From Pirellulales bacterium (GTDB lineage Bacteria; Planctomycetota; Planctomycetia; Pirellulales; Lacipirellulaceae), in contig JAHBXQ010000010.1 of NCBI GenBank assembly GCA_019636345.1, positions 84,462-148,461 on the forward strand: a stretch of 64,000 nt of DNA, written 5' to 3'. Of this stretch, positions 1 to 7,942 are shown piece after piece. The notes beneath the pieces are model-generated. The model ran no database searches. It worked only from the letters and a program-made list of their open reading frames with translations, and had not been told where the DNA came from. How positions within the stretch are numbered: the stretch's first letter is position 1; every line of letters begins with the position of its first letter. A program made the translations under genes and the position numbers.

Positions 1-1421
1 CGCACGCTTTGCAACCGCTGGTCGGCAAGCAGTCCGTAGGTGCTCAGCCGGTCGTGCCCGCTCGCGAGGATTCGCTCCTCGGTCGAGCCGACGAGAACCT
101 TGGCTGTGTAATCGGCCCCGTAGCGCTGATCGAGCCGGGCGACGCACGACAGGATCTTTTGCCCCAGTACGGTCGGGTCGGCCACTAGGTCGACCTCCTG
201 CAGGCAGACGTCGCACGCCTCGCAGTCGGGGCGGTCGTACTCCTGGCCGAAGTACTCGACGATCGACCGGTGGCGACAGCCGGCGCCGTCGACGAATCGG
301 CTCATCGCGTCCAGGGCCCGCAATGCCCCGGCGGCAGCCTCGGGGCCGTCCCCCTCGATCATTCTCCGCCACAGAACCGCGTCGGCCCCTGACGCCAGCA
401 GCAGACAGTCGGCCTCGAGCCCGTCCCGCCCGGCCCGGCCGCTCTCCTGAACATAGTGCTCCAAGCTCTTGGGCATGCCGTTGTGGATGACAAATCGGAC
501 GTTCGATTTGTCAATTCCCATGCCAAACGCGACGGTCGCGACTACAATGTCGATACGCTCCTCGAGGAACGCGTCCTGGTTGCGGTGGCGGACGTCGTCG
601 CTCAGCCCCGCGTGGTAGGGGGCGGCTCGATGGCCCAACTGGGCGAGCCCCGCCGCCGTTTTCTCCACTTCTTTGCGGCTAATGCAGTAGACGATCCCCG
701 ACTCGCCCCGCCGCTGCTCGACGAGCCGACTTAGCTTGCCGAACCGGTCGCTCCCGCCGCGCACGATGCGGTAGGTCAAGTTCGGCCGATCGAACGAGCC
801 GACCAGCATGACCGCGTCGGCCAGTCCCAGTTGCTCGGCGATGTCGCGCCGCACCGGTTCCGAGGCCGTCGCCGTGAAGGCGTGGACGCTCGCCCCCGGG
901 AAGACCTCCTTGAGGATCCGCAGCCCGCGGTACTCGGGGCGAAAGTCGTGCCCCCACGCGCTGATGCAGTGGGCCTCGTCGATCGCCGCGAACGTCACGT
1001 TCGCCGAACTGAGAAACTCCAGCGTGCGCGACATGACCAGCCGCTCGGGCGCCACGTACAGCAGCTTCAACTCGCCGTTGCGAACTTGCGCGGCCACGTC
1101 GCGGCGCTCCGCGTCCGACAGGGTGCTGTTGATCGCCGCGGCCGGCACGCCGCATTGCCGCAGCGCGTCGACTTGGTCCTTCATCAGCGAGATGAGCGGC
1201 GAGACGACCAGCGCCAGCCCGTCGCGACAGACCGCGGGGACCTGAAAGCAGAGGCTCTTGCCGCCGCCGGTGGGGAGGACCGTCACCGAGTCGCGCCGCC
1301 CCATGACGCAGGTCATCGACTCCCGCTGCAGCGGCCGAAACGCGTCGTAGCCCCAGTAACGCCGCATGGCGTCCAGCAGCGTTTCGGCCAACGACGAACC
1401 CGAAGAACCCACGGCAGCCAC
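1..1421 (-). CDS. recQ: ATP-dependent DNA helicase RecQ (3' end beyond window)
   Basis: A superfamily 2 helicase that unwinds DNA 3'-5' during recombination and fork repair. The Walker A motif PTGGGKS lies near residue 50, the DEAH box followed by CISAWGHDFRPEY near residue 145, and the conserved ESGRAGRDG of motif VI is present. A RecQ-type zinc cluster, C-x17-C-x2-C-x2-C, falls near residue 400. The frame stays open to base 1, so the rest of the winged-helix part and any HRDC domain are outside the window. I chose the GTG at 1421 because a GAGG/AGGTGA ribosome site sits just upstream; an ATG at 1367 also opens the conserved region (MRRYWGYDAFRPLQ). It is divergent from the metalloprotease gene. 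Family assignment is firm; the start is less so. Confidence 0.95.
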   Translation of the reverse strand, partial: MAAVGSSGSSLAETLLDAMRRYWGYDAFRPLQRESMTCVMGRRDSVTVLPTGGGKSLCFQVPAVCRDGLALVVSPLISLMKDQVDALRQCGVPAAAINSTLSDAERRDVAAQVRNGELKLLYVAPERLVMSRTLEFLSSANVTFAAIDEAHCISAWGHDFRPEYRGLRILKEVFPGASVHAFTATASEPVRRDIAEQLGLADAVMLVGSFDRPNLTYRIVRGGSDRFGKLSRLVEQRRGESGIVYCISRKEVEKTAAGLAQLGHRAAPYHAGLSDDVRHRNQDAFLEERIDIVVATVAFGMGIDKSNVRFVIHNGMPKSLEHYVQESGRAGRDGLEADCLLLASGADAVLWRRMIEGDGPEAAAGALRALDAMSRFVDGAGCRHRSIVEYFGQEYDRPDCEACDVCLQEVDLVADPTVLGQKILSCVARLDQRYGADYTAKVLVGSTEERILASGHDRLSTYGLLADQRLQSV

Positions 1422-1621
1422 GATTGCTTCACCTCGCCTCGCGAACAGTCGCCTCGCAAACTCCGACCATGGTACCGCCTGACCGCCGTCCAAGCCATGC
1501 AACCGGCAGAATCGTCCTCCGCGAGTCCCGCTGGCGCCCCCCGTCGTCTGCCGGACAGTCGTTTCCCCCGCAGCCGCCAAACACAATGAACTTCGTCTCC
1601 GTCACCCCGAAATTCGCCGCC

Positions 1622-2698
1622 ATGACGCCCAAGACACGTATGCCAATTCGCCGATTCCTGGTCCTCGCCCTGCTGCTGGTCGCGCCGACGCGCGGCATGG
1701 CGTTCAATCTGCAGTTCACGCTCGTGGACAATGCGCTCGGCTTCACGCCGACCCAACGGGCCCTCGTCCAGGAAGCGGTCGACCGGGCCGAGGCGATGTG
1801 GGAGACGGTCCTCCGCGGTTACCAGCCGGGGATCACCATTCCGGTCGTCCCGATCACGGTGATCCCGACCACCAGCGGGCTCGCGTCGGCGACGTTCAGC
1901 AGCACGACGAGCCAAGGCGGATTCACGCTCACCACGAGCGGATTCGTCAACATCAACGTCAACGAGATCGTCAACTTCTCGAACTGGCAGGGCCCCGGAG
2001 CCAACGGGCTGAACTTTCTCGACGAGCTAATTGCCCACGAGGTCGGCCACGCGCTGGGAATCGGCACGCTGTGGACCGCCAACGGGGTCTACTCGGGCAA
2101 CTTTCAATACACGGGTCAATACGGCGTCGCCGCGTACCAGGCCGAGTTCGATCCGCTGGCGACCTTCGTCCCGGTGGAAAACGCCGGCGGGCCCGGCACC
2201 CCTCACTCCCATTGGGACCAGATGATGCGCTCCAGCGGCGAGGCCGGCGATCCCAACGGACCGGGCGGCCCGTGGGTCCTCTCGCCGCTGACCGGCGTGG
2301 TCGACCCCTGGGGCCGCGACCGGGCTTTCGAACTGATGACCGGCGCCATCGATCCCGACCACATCGAACCGTTCGTCAGCCGGACCACCGTCCAGTCGAT
2401 GCGAGATCTGGGCTACCTCGTCAACGAGTTCGAGGACGTCAACGGCGATGGCGTGATTGATCATCTCGATCGGGACGTCATCCTGGCCAACATGGGCGCC
2501 ATGGGCCTGCAGGTCGACAGCATGCGCTTCGGCGACGTCAATCGCGACCGGACGGTCGACCACATCGACCTCGCGCTGTGGCGCGCCGCCGCCGGCGTGC
2601 CGGAACCGGGGACGACGATTCTTGCGCTGCTCGCCGCGACGGGATTGCTCGTTCGCCGCAAGAGCTCAGCCCCGGGCTCCGCCCGGGGGTCTGTCTAA
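1622..2698 (+). CDS. Secreted leishmanolysin-like zinc metalloprotease with dockerin-like loops and PEP-CTERM anchor
   Basis: A probable exported zinc endopeptidase. After a signal peptide (MPIRRFLVLALLLVAP, cleavage near GMA) comes HEVGHALGIGTLW near residue 139, giving two His ligands and the catalytic Glu. A later HSHWDQ probably supplies the third His, and ELMTG fits the Met-turn; this layout matches leishmanolysin-type (M8) enzymes. The C-terminal third has two calcium-loop repeats (DVNGDGVIDHLD and DVNRDRTVDHID), then VPEPGTTILALLAATGLLVRRK, a PEP-CTERM sorting signal. The last ten residues, SAPGSARGSV and preceding Ser, are written by a REP palindrome overlapping the stop. The start could be ATG 1622 or 1640; neither has a clear ribosome site. 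The substrate is unknown. Confidence 0.85.
   Translation: MTPKTRMPIRRFLVLALLLVAPTRGMAFNLQFTLVDNALGFTPTQRALVQEAVDRAEAMWETVLRGYQPGITIPVVPITVIPTTSGLASATFSSTTSQGGFTLTTSGFVNINVNEIVNFSNWQGPGANGLNFLDELIAHEVGHALGIGTLWTANGVYSGNFQYTGQYGVAAYQAEFDPLATFVPVENAGGPGTPHSHWDQMMRSSGEAGDPNGPGGPWVLSPLTGVVDPWGRDRAFELMTGAIDPDHIEPFVSRTTVQSMRDLGYLVNEFEDVNGDGVIDHLDRDVILANMGAMGLQVDSMRFGDVNRDRTVDHIDLALWRAAAGVPEPGTTILALLAATGLLVRRKSSAPGSARGSV
2665..2691 (+). repeat. REP palindrome 1, inside the 3' end of the metalloprotease gene
   Basis: A 27-nt element that reads CTCAGCCCCGGGC, then a short centre, then GCCCGGGGGTC. It forms a GC hairpin and is translated as SAPGSARGS at the C-terminus of the metalloprotease. It forms an inverted pair with the element at 2854-2880. 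Confidence 0.85.
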
Positions 2699-2853
2699 GC
2701 TTTGTCCCAAAAGGATGAGCGGACGGCGCTAGCCAGGCGGCGAACTGCCGAACACGCTTGAAACGGGGTTCGTCGGGGGCAAGCGCCGGCTGCTCATTTT
2801 TAGGTTATCGGACAAAGTTTAGTCGGGGCGCCGCGTCGTTCGACCTCTGGGCG

Positions 2854-2880
2854 GACCCCCGGGCTCCGCCCGGGGCTGAG
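2854..2880 (-). repeat. REP palindrome 2, just upstream of the RAYT transposase
   Basis: The same 27-nt element in the opposite orientation (GACCCCCGGGC, centre, GCCCGGGGCTGAG). It ends 4 nt before the first ATG of the transposase frame. The stretch 2699-2853 between REP 1 and REP 2 holds no recognisable gene. Confidence 0.85.
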
Positions 2881-2926
2881 CAGAATGTTCTTGCGGTCGC
2901 TGGTCGGCTCGTCGACACTCGGCCGT

Positions 2927-3400
2927 ATGGAATCGTTCGTGCGGGCGACGCTGATCACGACCACCACGTACGGCACGTGGTTGCCCGGCGATGCCCGGGG
3001 ATATGTCGAAGGGGGCCGCATCCTGCCCCCCGCGCCGCGGCTTGCGGCGTATGCGAGCCGGCAGCTTCGTCGCGAACCGATGCTGCTCAGCGAACTTCAA
3101 CGACACCGCGTCTTTGAATCGCTCTGCGCGGCCGCCGACGAATTCGCTTACCGTTTGAGCGACATCGTCGTCGAAACGACCCATGTGCATTGGATCGTGG
3201 GGCACGACGACGCAATGGCCGCAATGGTCGGACGCTTGAAGACGCGCACGCGGCAAGCCTTGCAGGTCGGCCGCGTTTGGACGAACGGTTACTGCGGACG
3301 ACGTTTGGAGACGCTCGCCGAGTTGCAGACGGCGCGCGAGTATCTGGCGAGTCATGCCGGCGTGAAAATGATTGCCGGAAAGCCCCGATTCGCCAACTGA
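2927..3400 (+). CDS. REP-associated tyrosine transposase (RAYT), Y1/HUH family
   Basis: A small IS200-like single-strand transposase domain protein. The HUH motif is THVHWIVGH. The likely nucleophilic Tyr is in REYLASHAG, and it follows RVWTNGYCGRR. The N-terminal ITTTTYGTWLPGDARGYV is typical of a planctomycete RAYT subgroup. Known RAYTs bind and cut REP sequences of their own genome, and this gene lies directly between inverted REP pairs (REP 2 ends at 2880, REP 3 begins 2 nt after the stop). I chose ATG 2927, which starts at the conserved region; ATG 2885 in the same frame would add 14 residues. The frame is intact and key residues are present, so it may be active. About 157 residues, normal for the family. 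Confidence 0.85.
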   Translation: MESFVRATLITTTTYGTWLPGDARGYVEGGRILPPAPRLAAYASRQLRREPMLLSELQRHRVFESLCAAADEFAYRLSDIVVETTHVHWIVGHDDAMAAMVGRLKTRTRQALQVGRVWTNGYCGRRLETLAELQTAREYLASHAGVKMIAGKPRFAN

Positions 3401-3401
3401 C

Positions 3402-3428
3402 CTCAGCCCCGGGCTCCGCCCGGGGGTT
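3402..3428 (+). repeat. REP palindrome 3, just after the RAYT stop codon
   Basis: Same orientation as REP 1 (CTCAGCCCCGGGC start), with a last base of T instead of C. It begins 2 nt after the RAYT stop. It forms an inverted pair with REP 4 at 3520-3546. Confidence 0.85.
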
Positions 3429-3503
3429 GAATACCGCGTCGCCCCGCCTTCATGGACTCCCGGGCGGAGCCGGAAAAGATTGGAACGCGGTGTGCGGGCA
3501 TAG

Positions 3504-4553
3504 CTATTGTGCCGTCTTCGACCCCCGGGCGGAGCCCGGGGCTGAGAATAGGCGAGAGAGCAGCATCGGGGCCGACAGGACCAACGCAACGGCGACCAAC
3601 TCCATGGCCGGCGGTTCCGGCACGGCGGCCAGAGGCGGGGCGGCTGCCGGCTGGGCCCCGGCTCCGAATCCCTCGGTCCACACGACGAGGTCCTCGGTTC
3701 CGACCGTTCCGTCGCCGTCGCCGTCCGGCTTGGCGCCGTCGAGCGGAAACGGTCCGCTCATCCCGTATTGTCGTTGCCAGACGAGGAAGTCGCCGCCGTC
3801 GACGCGGCCGTCGAAGGTGAAGTCGCCGGGACGAACCAGCTCGTCGACGCGCGCGTCGATCCAGGGGACGACCGTGCCGTCGAGTACGGCGAGCGACGCC
3901 CCCAGCGTCCCCCAGGCGACGTAGAACGGCTCGGTTGCACGGAGGTCGTTCATCCGCAATTGGAGCGCGACGAGGTAAAACCCCTCGGCCGGCGTCTCCC
4001 CGCCGTCGATCTCCAGCGAGAAGAACTGGTGGGCGTGCAGCCGCAGCGAGCCGCTCGTGAGCGTGCGCTCCAGCACTTTGCCGGGGATCATCTGCGGCGT
4101 GCCGTCGGCCGATGCGGCTTGGTTGTTGCGGCCGTACAGCGTCATCTTCAATCCGGCTTGACTCGACGTGGCGAACGCAACGTCTTCGAGCGTCCCGCCG
4201 GCGCCGTCCCAGTACAGCAGGTTCGACGTGACGCCCCCCACGGTCATCGGCAAGAAGTCCCAGAAGACCTCCTGCCCGGTCGGCAACGCGCCGTACCCGG
4301 CCGGCGGGTTGGACAACGACAGAAACCCGGGGTCGTTCCAGGCGAAGAAGCTGGGGAACTGTCCGGAAAACGCGCGAACCCCCATGATCTCTTGGTTGTT
4401 GAGGTCGTCGTCGTATCCCATCACAAGCTTGCCGTCGAGCGTTTGCACGAGCATGCCGCCGCCGTGTCCCGCGGCCAGGCTGGCGAGCAAGCAGTTGGCG
4501 ACGGCGATCGCCAGAGCGATCGAAAAATGCGGTTGGTGTCGACCGGTCATCAT
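3504..4553 (-). CDS. PEP-CTERM surface protein with dockerin-like loops (His-Gly family, 349 aa)
   Basis: An exported, probably exosortase-processed protein of unknown function. The signal peptide ends near LASLAAG, and the mature part begins with HGGGMLVQTLDGKLVMGY. A central histidine patch reads SLRLHAHQFFSLEID. Two calcium-loop stretches follow (DFTFDGRVDGGDFLVWQRQ and DGDGTVGTEDLVVW), then AVPEPPAMELVAVALVLSAP, a PEP-CTERM segment. REP 4 supplies the residues SAPGSARGS near the end. It resembles the next gene (4647-5486) in the HG start, the HxH patch and a phrase ending in DPFY/EPFY, so the two are probably paralogues. The pattern recalls Zur-repressed PEP-CTERM proteins described in cyanobacteria, which I could not check. 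Last gene of a four-gene leftward cluster. Confidence 0.75.
   Translation of the reverse strand: MMTGRHQPHFSIALAIAVANCLLASLAAGHGGGMLVQTLDGKLVMGYDDDLNNQEIMGVRAFSGQFPSFFAWNDPGFLSLSNPPAGYGALPTGQEVFWDFLPMTVGGVTSNLLYWDGAGGTLEDVAFATSSQAGLKMTLYGRNNQAASADGTPQMIPGKVLERTLTSGSLRLHAHQFFSLEIDGGETPAEGFYLVALQLRMNDLRATEPFYVAWGTLGASLAVLDGTVVPWIDARVDELVRPGDFTFDGRVDGGDFLVWQRQYGMSGPFPLDGAKPDGDGDGTVGTEDLVVWTEGFGAGAQPAAAPPLAAVPEPPAMELVAVALVLSAPMLLSRLFSAPGSARGSKTAQ
3520..3546 (-). repeat. REP palindrome 4, inside the 3' end of a PEP-CTERM gene
   Basis: The exact reverse complement of REP 1, lying in the last codons of the leftward gene 3504-4553. It encodes SAPGSARGS there, just as REP 1 does in the metalloprotease. 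Confidence 0.85.
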
Positions 4554-4646
4554 ATTTGCTTCGTTGCGAGAGGGCCGAGTCGGCGCACACGCGCCGAGGG
4601 GCGAGCGTCGACTCGCGCAGCATCGATTTCGCGCTCGTCGCGAGGC

Positions 4647-5486
4647 CTAGCGCCGCCGACGGACGCACAGCAACCCTAGGACGCTTGCCGCGCACAACAA
4701 GGCGCCGGTCGGCTCCGGCACGTTGGCGAACGATTCGTAATGAGCAACGGCCGCCGCAAGGTAGGCGTAGCTGACGCCGCCGTAGGTCGGCTCGGGGTTG
4801 CCCAGCGGGTCTTCCTGGTACGCCATGATCGCCTCGCCAAGCTGTTCGGCCGCGTCCGCGGGGTCCGGGTCGGCGCCGAGCGCATCGATCACCAGGGCGA
4901 GCATGTAGAACGGATCCGAGTCCAAGAGCCCCGTGACCGACAGGCTCAGCTTGGCGGCGTACACGCCATCGGGGAGCGGCAAGCCGTCGGGCGTGAGATC
5001 GCGAATGCCGAACAGCGGATGGTGGTGGAAGGAACCGTTCGCGCTGATCGACACCGGCCCGGCGAAGAACGACGCCTCGGCCCACACGGGCGGAGCGAAG
5101 CTCGGCGTCCCGACGCCGTCCCAGTACTCAAGCCCCAGCACGTTGTAGGTCAACTGGGCGCCCGGCGGCAGATCGCCCGGAAAGGCGTCGTAGCCCGGCT
5201 CGGTCGAGCCGACGGCCAATCCCCCCAGGACCTGCGGGACGAGAATCGTCTGGAACACGCTGTCGGCAGGGTCGAAGAACTCGCGGAACTCGTCGTTGTC
5301 GTCGAGCACGGCGAAGCCGACGTCGACCTGCCCCCCCGTGGTGAAGACGGCGACGTCCCCCCCCGCCCCGTGGCCCCAGGCGTCGCCAACCGTCGCCGCG
5401 ACGAGCAGCGACGCCAGCGCGGCGGTTCGCAGAACGATTGAAAAGCAGAGATGTGAAGATCGAGTCGTCATGGAGGCGTTCCTCAT
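4647..5486 (-). CDS. PEP-CTERM surface protein (His-Gly family, 279 aa)
   Basis: An exported protein of unknown function. The signal peptide ends near GDAWG, and the mature chain starts HGAGGDVAVFTTGGQVDVGF. It carries a triple histidine (GSFHHHPLFGIRDLTPDG) at the place where its neighbour has HAH, then DPFYMLALVIDALG. The C-terminus is VPEPTGALLCAASVLGLLCV followed by RRRR, a standard PEP-CTERM tripartite signal. It lacks the dockerin loops of the neighbour. Exposed histidines right after the signal and in the middle suggest metal binding; this is inference. The spacing of about 90 bp to the downstream gene and 75 bp to the DUF1559 gene fits one transcript. Start ATG 5486; a second ATG five codons later is possible. 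Confidence 0.78.
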   Translation of the reverse strand: MRNASMTTRSSHLCFSIVLRTAALASLLVAATVGDAWGHGAGGDVAVFTTGGQVDVGFAVLDDNDEFREFFDPADSVFQTILVPQVLGGLAVGSTEPGYDAFPGDLPPGAQLTYNVLGLEYWDGVGTPSFAPPVWAEASFFAGPVSISANGSFHHHPLFGIRDLTPDGLPLPDGVYAAKLSLSVTGLLDSDPFYMLALVIDALGADPDPADAAEQLGEAIMAYQEDPLGNPEPTYGGVSYAYLAAAVAHYESFANVPEPTGALLCAASVLGLLCVRRRR

Positions 5487-5561
5487 GAGCGTTTCAAGGA
5501 GTTGAGTCAGGATGATCTGCCGGTCGACGGCGGATGCTTCACGCCGCCGACGCGAGCTTCG

Positions 5562-6311
5562 TCACATCGTCGCCGGCTTGGCGAAATTCCATCCGTCGAG
5601 GCACCACGATTGCACCTCGTCGGCCGTGATGGCGCCGACATGACCGTCGGCATAGAGATAGTTGGCGATCTTGCCGAGATGTCGGCCGACGGCGACTTCC
5701 TTCTGAACTTCGGTCCACACCTTGTAGGTCGGCGCCCCGCGATTCGCGAGATTCTGCTCGCTGAACCACAAGTAGCTGTGAACGTGGTCGTAGTCGATCC
5801 GCAGTCGGGCCGCGATCCCTTCGAACACCATGATCGTGTCGTGCGTCTTGCTCAGATTATGGAAGCTGCCCGCCATGCCGTCGTTCTGCGCTTCCAGCGC
5901 GGCGACGACGCCGGGAGGCAGCCCCGGGTCGATCGGCTGCGGCTCGCGCAGGTAACCGTTCATCGCGTAGCTCGTGGCGGCGTCGTAGACCCCCTCGATC
6001 CGATCGAGGTCCTCCGGGCAAAGTCGGATCGCGTCGACCGCTTCCGTGTAGGGCTCGAGCGTCATGATCCACGATTGCTCTTCCCCGGCTGCTTGCGCGT
6101 TGTGATACGCGATCAGCGGAAAGCGGCCGCGATGGACGTCGACGTACTGGTGAATCCCCAGCCCGATCTGCCGCAGGTTGCTGCCGCACTCGGTCCGCCG
6201 CGCGGCGCCGCGGGCCGCTTGCACGGCCGGCAGCAACAGCGCGACCAAGACGCCGATGATCGCGACGACCACCAGCAGCTCGATCAACGTAAAGCCGCGA
6301 CCATGGCGCAT
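5562..6311 (-). CDS. DUF1559 pilin-like protein
   Basis: A member of the large planctomycete DUF1559 family. The N-terminus [20 protein letters not shown] is a type IV pilin/pseudopilin leader with the membrane helix, followed by [27 protein letters not shown], shared across the family. The C-terminus has YADGHVGAI, the family's H-x-DG-type ending. The 249 residues are at the short end for the group. These proteins are thought to be prepilin-peptidase processed and surface assembled, but their roles are mostly unknown. It sits between the His-rich gene (6379-6960) and the PEP-CTERM pair on the same strand with short gaps, so co-transcription is likely. Confidence 0.88.
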   Translation of the reverse strand: MRHGRGFTLIELLVVVAIIGVLVALLLPAVQAARGAARRTECGSNLRQIGLGIHQYVDVHRGRFPLIAYHNAQAAGEEQSWIMTLEPYTEAVDAIRLCPEDLDRIEGVYDAATSYAMNGYLREPQPIDPGLPPGVVAALEAQNDGMAGSFHNLSKTHDTIMVFEGIAARLRIDYDHVHSYLWFSEQNLANRGAPTYKVWTEVQKEVAVGRHLGKIANYLYADGHVGAITADEVQSWCLDGWNFAKPATM

Positions 6312-6378
6312 GGAGAGACGGGCCCGTACGAGACGCGTGACGCGTGCGCCGGCCTGGCGAATCGTCGCCGACGGGCGC

Positions 6379-6960
6379 TTAAGAGCAAGATGCGCTCGGT
6401 GCAGAAGGAGGGCCCCGACAACCGCCGACGTGCATGCTCAGTCCGCTCGACGACGCGACCGGCGTCGGACGCCACGGAGCGGACCCGGGACGCCAATCCC
6501 AGAGGCCCGCGCGGGTCGGATGGCTTTGTTGTAACAGCCGGCACAGCGAGATCGCCGGGCATGCATGGTCCGCATGGACGAACGTCGGGGCCGTCAGCCG
6601 CGGCGCCCTACGGGGCGAAGGCGCCGACGAACTTGCGGCCGGCGTCGCGGCGATCTCCTCGTCGTCGTCCCCCAATTCGTCGCCCGCCGCGGCGCAGGCT
6701 GGCGCATGGTGCCAGTGCCCGTGAAAATCGGGGCCGTGGACGTGGAAGTAGCTCGTCCCGTTGCGCCGATTCGCCTTGGGCGAGTTCGACGAGTCGCTCG
6801 TCGCCGGATCGGCGACGCCGTCGCCCGCAATGCCGGCAATGGGTAGAATCGCATGACCGGCAAGCCCCGCCCACTCCTCGACGGTCGCGCCGCCGACGCC
6901 GAGCAGCAGATACAACGCCGCCAGCGTCAACGTCGTCGTGCGTCGGTGGGTGTCGCCCAT
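6379..6960 (-). CDS. His-rich exported protein of unknown function
   Basis: A 193-residue protein with an N-terminal hydrophobic stretch ([18 protein letters not shown]) that looks like a signal peptide or anchor. It has a histidine-rich segment, [18 protein letters not shown], followed by an acidic patch (GDDDEEIA) and a second motif, [20 protein letters not shown], with two Cys and three His. Such clustering suggests binding of a divalent metal such as zinc, copper or nickel. I do not recognise the family. Start ATG 6960 (MGDTHRR) is preferred over a longer frame reaching 7068, because the hydrophobic stretch then falls at the N-terminus. It is the first gene of the leftward cluster and lies about 105 bp from the palindrome at 7066-7087. 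Confidence 0.6.
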   Translation of the reverse strand: MGDTHRRTTTLTLAALYLLLGVGGATVEEWAGLAGHAILPIAGIAGDGVADPATSDSSNSPKANRRNGTSYFHVHGPDFHGHWHHAPACAAAGDELGDDDEEIAATPAASSSAPSPRRAPRLTAPTFVHADHACPAISLCRLLQQSHPTRAGLWDWRPGSAPWRPTPVASSSGLSMHVGGCRGPPSAPSASCS

Positions 6961-7065
6961 GGAACTGCGTCGGGGCAAGAGATACGGGGCTATTGATTCT
7001 CCCCGCGGATTGCGCCCCGGGTCAAGAACCGCCGCACTGCTCGCCGCCGGGTTTTGCGAAACCTT

Positions 7066-7087
7066 CATTCAGCCGCGCGGTTGAATG
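7066..7087. promoter_or_regulatory. 22-bp near-perfect palindrome between divergent genes (operator candidate)
   Basis: CATTCAGCCGC followed directly by GCGGTTGAATG: every position pairs except one C/T mismatch. It lies between the leftward His-rich/PEP-CTERM cluster (first ATG at 6960) and the rightward dioxygenase (ATG 7156). Size and symmetry suit a dimeric repressor, possibly of the Fur/Zur type given the metal-binding look of the leftward genes. No protein assignment can be made from sequence alone. Confidence 0.45.
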
Positions 7088-7155
7088 GCTGGCGAGGACC
7101 GCTGCTCGATTCCTTTTACGCTTCTCCGCTCACCGCGTTCCGCGAGGTCGATGCC

Positions 7156-7863
7156 ATGTCCAGCCTGTTTGCGCTTCCACGGCTGATCCAACGTCAGGCC
7201 CGAATCGCGGGCCGGCGGGAGTTTTTGCACGGCTGCGGCGCCCTGGGCGTCGCCGGTCTGCTGGCGCCGGGGGCCTTCGCCGAGTTGCTGACCCTCACTC
7301 CCGCCCAGACCGAGGGGCCGTTCTATCCCGATCGACTCCCCCTCGACACCGACAACGACCTGTTGATCATCAACGATGCGATCACCCCCGGCGTCGGCCA
7401 GATCGTGCATGTCGCCGGCAAGGTGACCGACGCCGCCGGCAATCCGATCCGCAACGCGCTGGTCGAGATCTGGCAGGTCGACGGCCACGGCGCCTATCTC
7501 CACACCCGCAGCGGGGGAGAACGACGTGACGCCAACTTCCAGGGTTACGGCCGATTCCTGACCGGCTCGAAGGGGGAGTACTGCTTCCGCACCGTCAAGC
7601 CCGTGCCGTATCCGGGGCGCACGCCCCACATCCACTTCGCGATCAGCCGCGGCGAGCGGCGGGTCCTCACGACGCAGATGTATCTCAAGGGCCACCCGCA
7701 AAACGAACGCGACGGGGTGTTCCGCAGCATCCGCGACGAGAAGCAGCGCGCCGCGGCCGAGGTCGACCTGACGCCGCTCCCTGATTCGTCGATTGGCGAA
7801 CTCGGCGGCGAGTTCAACATCGTCCTCGGCCTCACCCCTGCCGACCCGCCGCGGGAGTCGTAG
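7156..7863 (+). CDS. Intradiol ring-cleavage dioxygenase, protocatechuate 3,4-dioxygenase-like, Tat-exported
   Basis: A non-haem Fe(III) dioxygenase that opens catechol-type rings between the two hydroxyls. The typical 2-Tyr/2-His iron set is visible: Tyr in DGHGAYLHT, Tyr in VPYPGRTP, and both His of PHIHFAIS. The N-terminus has a twin-arginine signal (GRREFLHGCG followed by ALGVAGLLAPGAFAE), so the enzyme is probably exported folded. The start of the mature part, TPAQTEGPFYPDRLP, is typical of the family. Length, 235 residues, is like the beta subunit of protocatechuate dioxygenase, but no other aromatic-degradation gene is nearby, so the substrate is unknown. I chose ATG 7156 because upstream frame lacks a ribosome site and the Tat signal then starts about 20 residues in. 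Confidence 0.88.
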   Translation: MSSLFALPRLIQRQARIAGRREFLHGCGALGVAGLLAPGAFAELLTLTPAQTEGPFYPDRLPLDTDNDLLIINDAITPGVGQIVHVAGKVTDAAGNPIRNALVEIWQVDGHGAYLHTRSGGERRDANFQGYGRFLTGSKGEYCFRTVKPVPYPGRTPHIHFAISRGERRVLTTQMYLKGHPQNERDGVFRSIRDEKQRAAAEVDLTPLPDSSIGELGGEFNIVLGLTPADPPRES

Positions 7864-7942
7864 GGGCTCTCGTTGGCTCGTCGAGGAGTCCGCCGGCTTC
7901 GAATCTTGCGTCTGGGCGCGCCGGTTTCCGGACCTCGAGCGC

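Noticed and set aside
5502..7529. 675-residue + strand frame across the DUF1559 cluster
   Set aside because: Crosses three real leftward genes and the start of the dioxygenase in the wrong frame; no domain.
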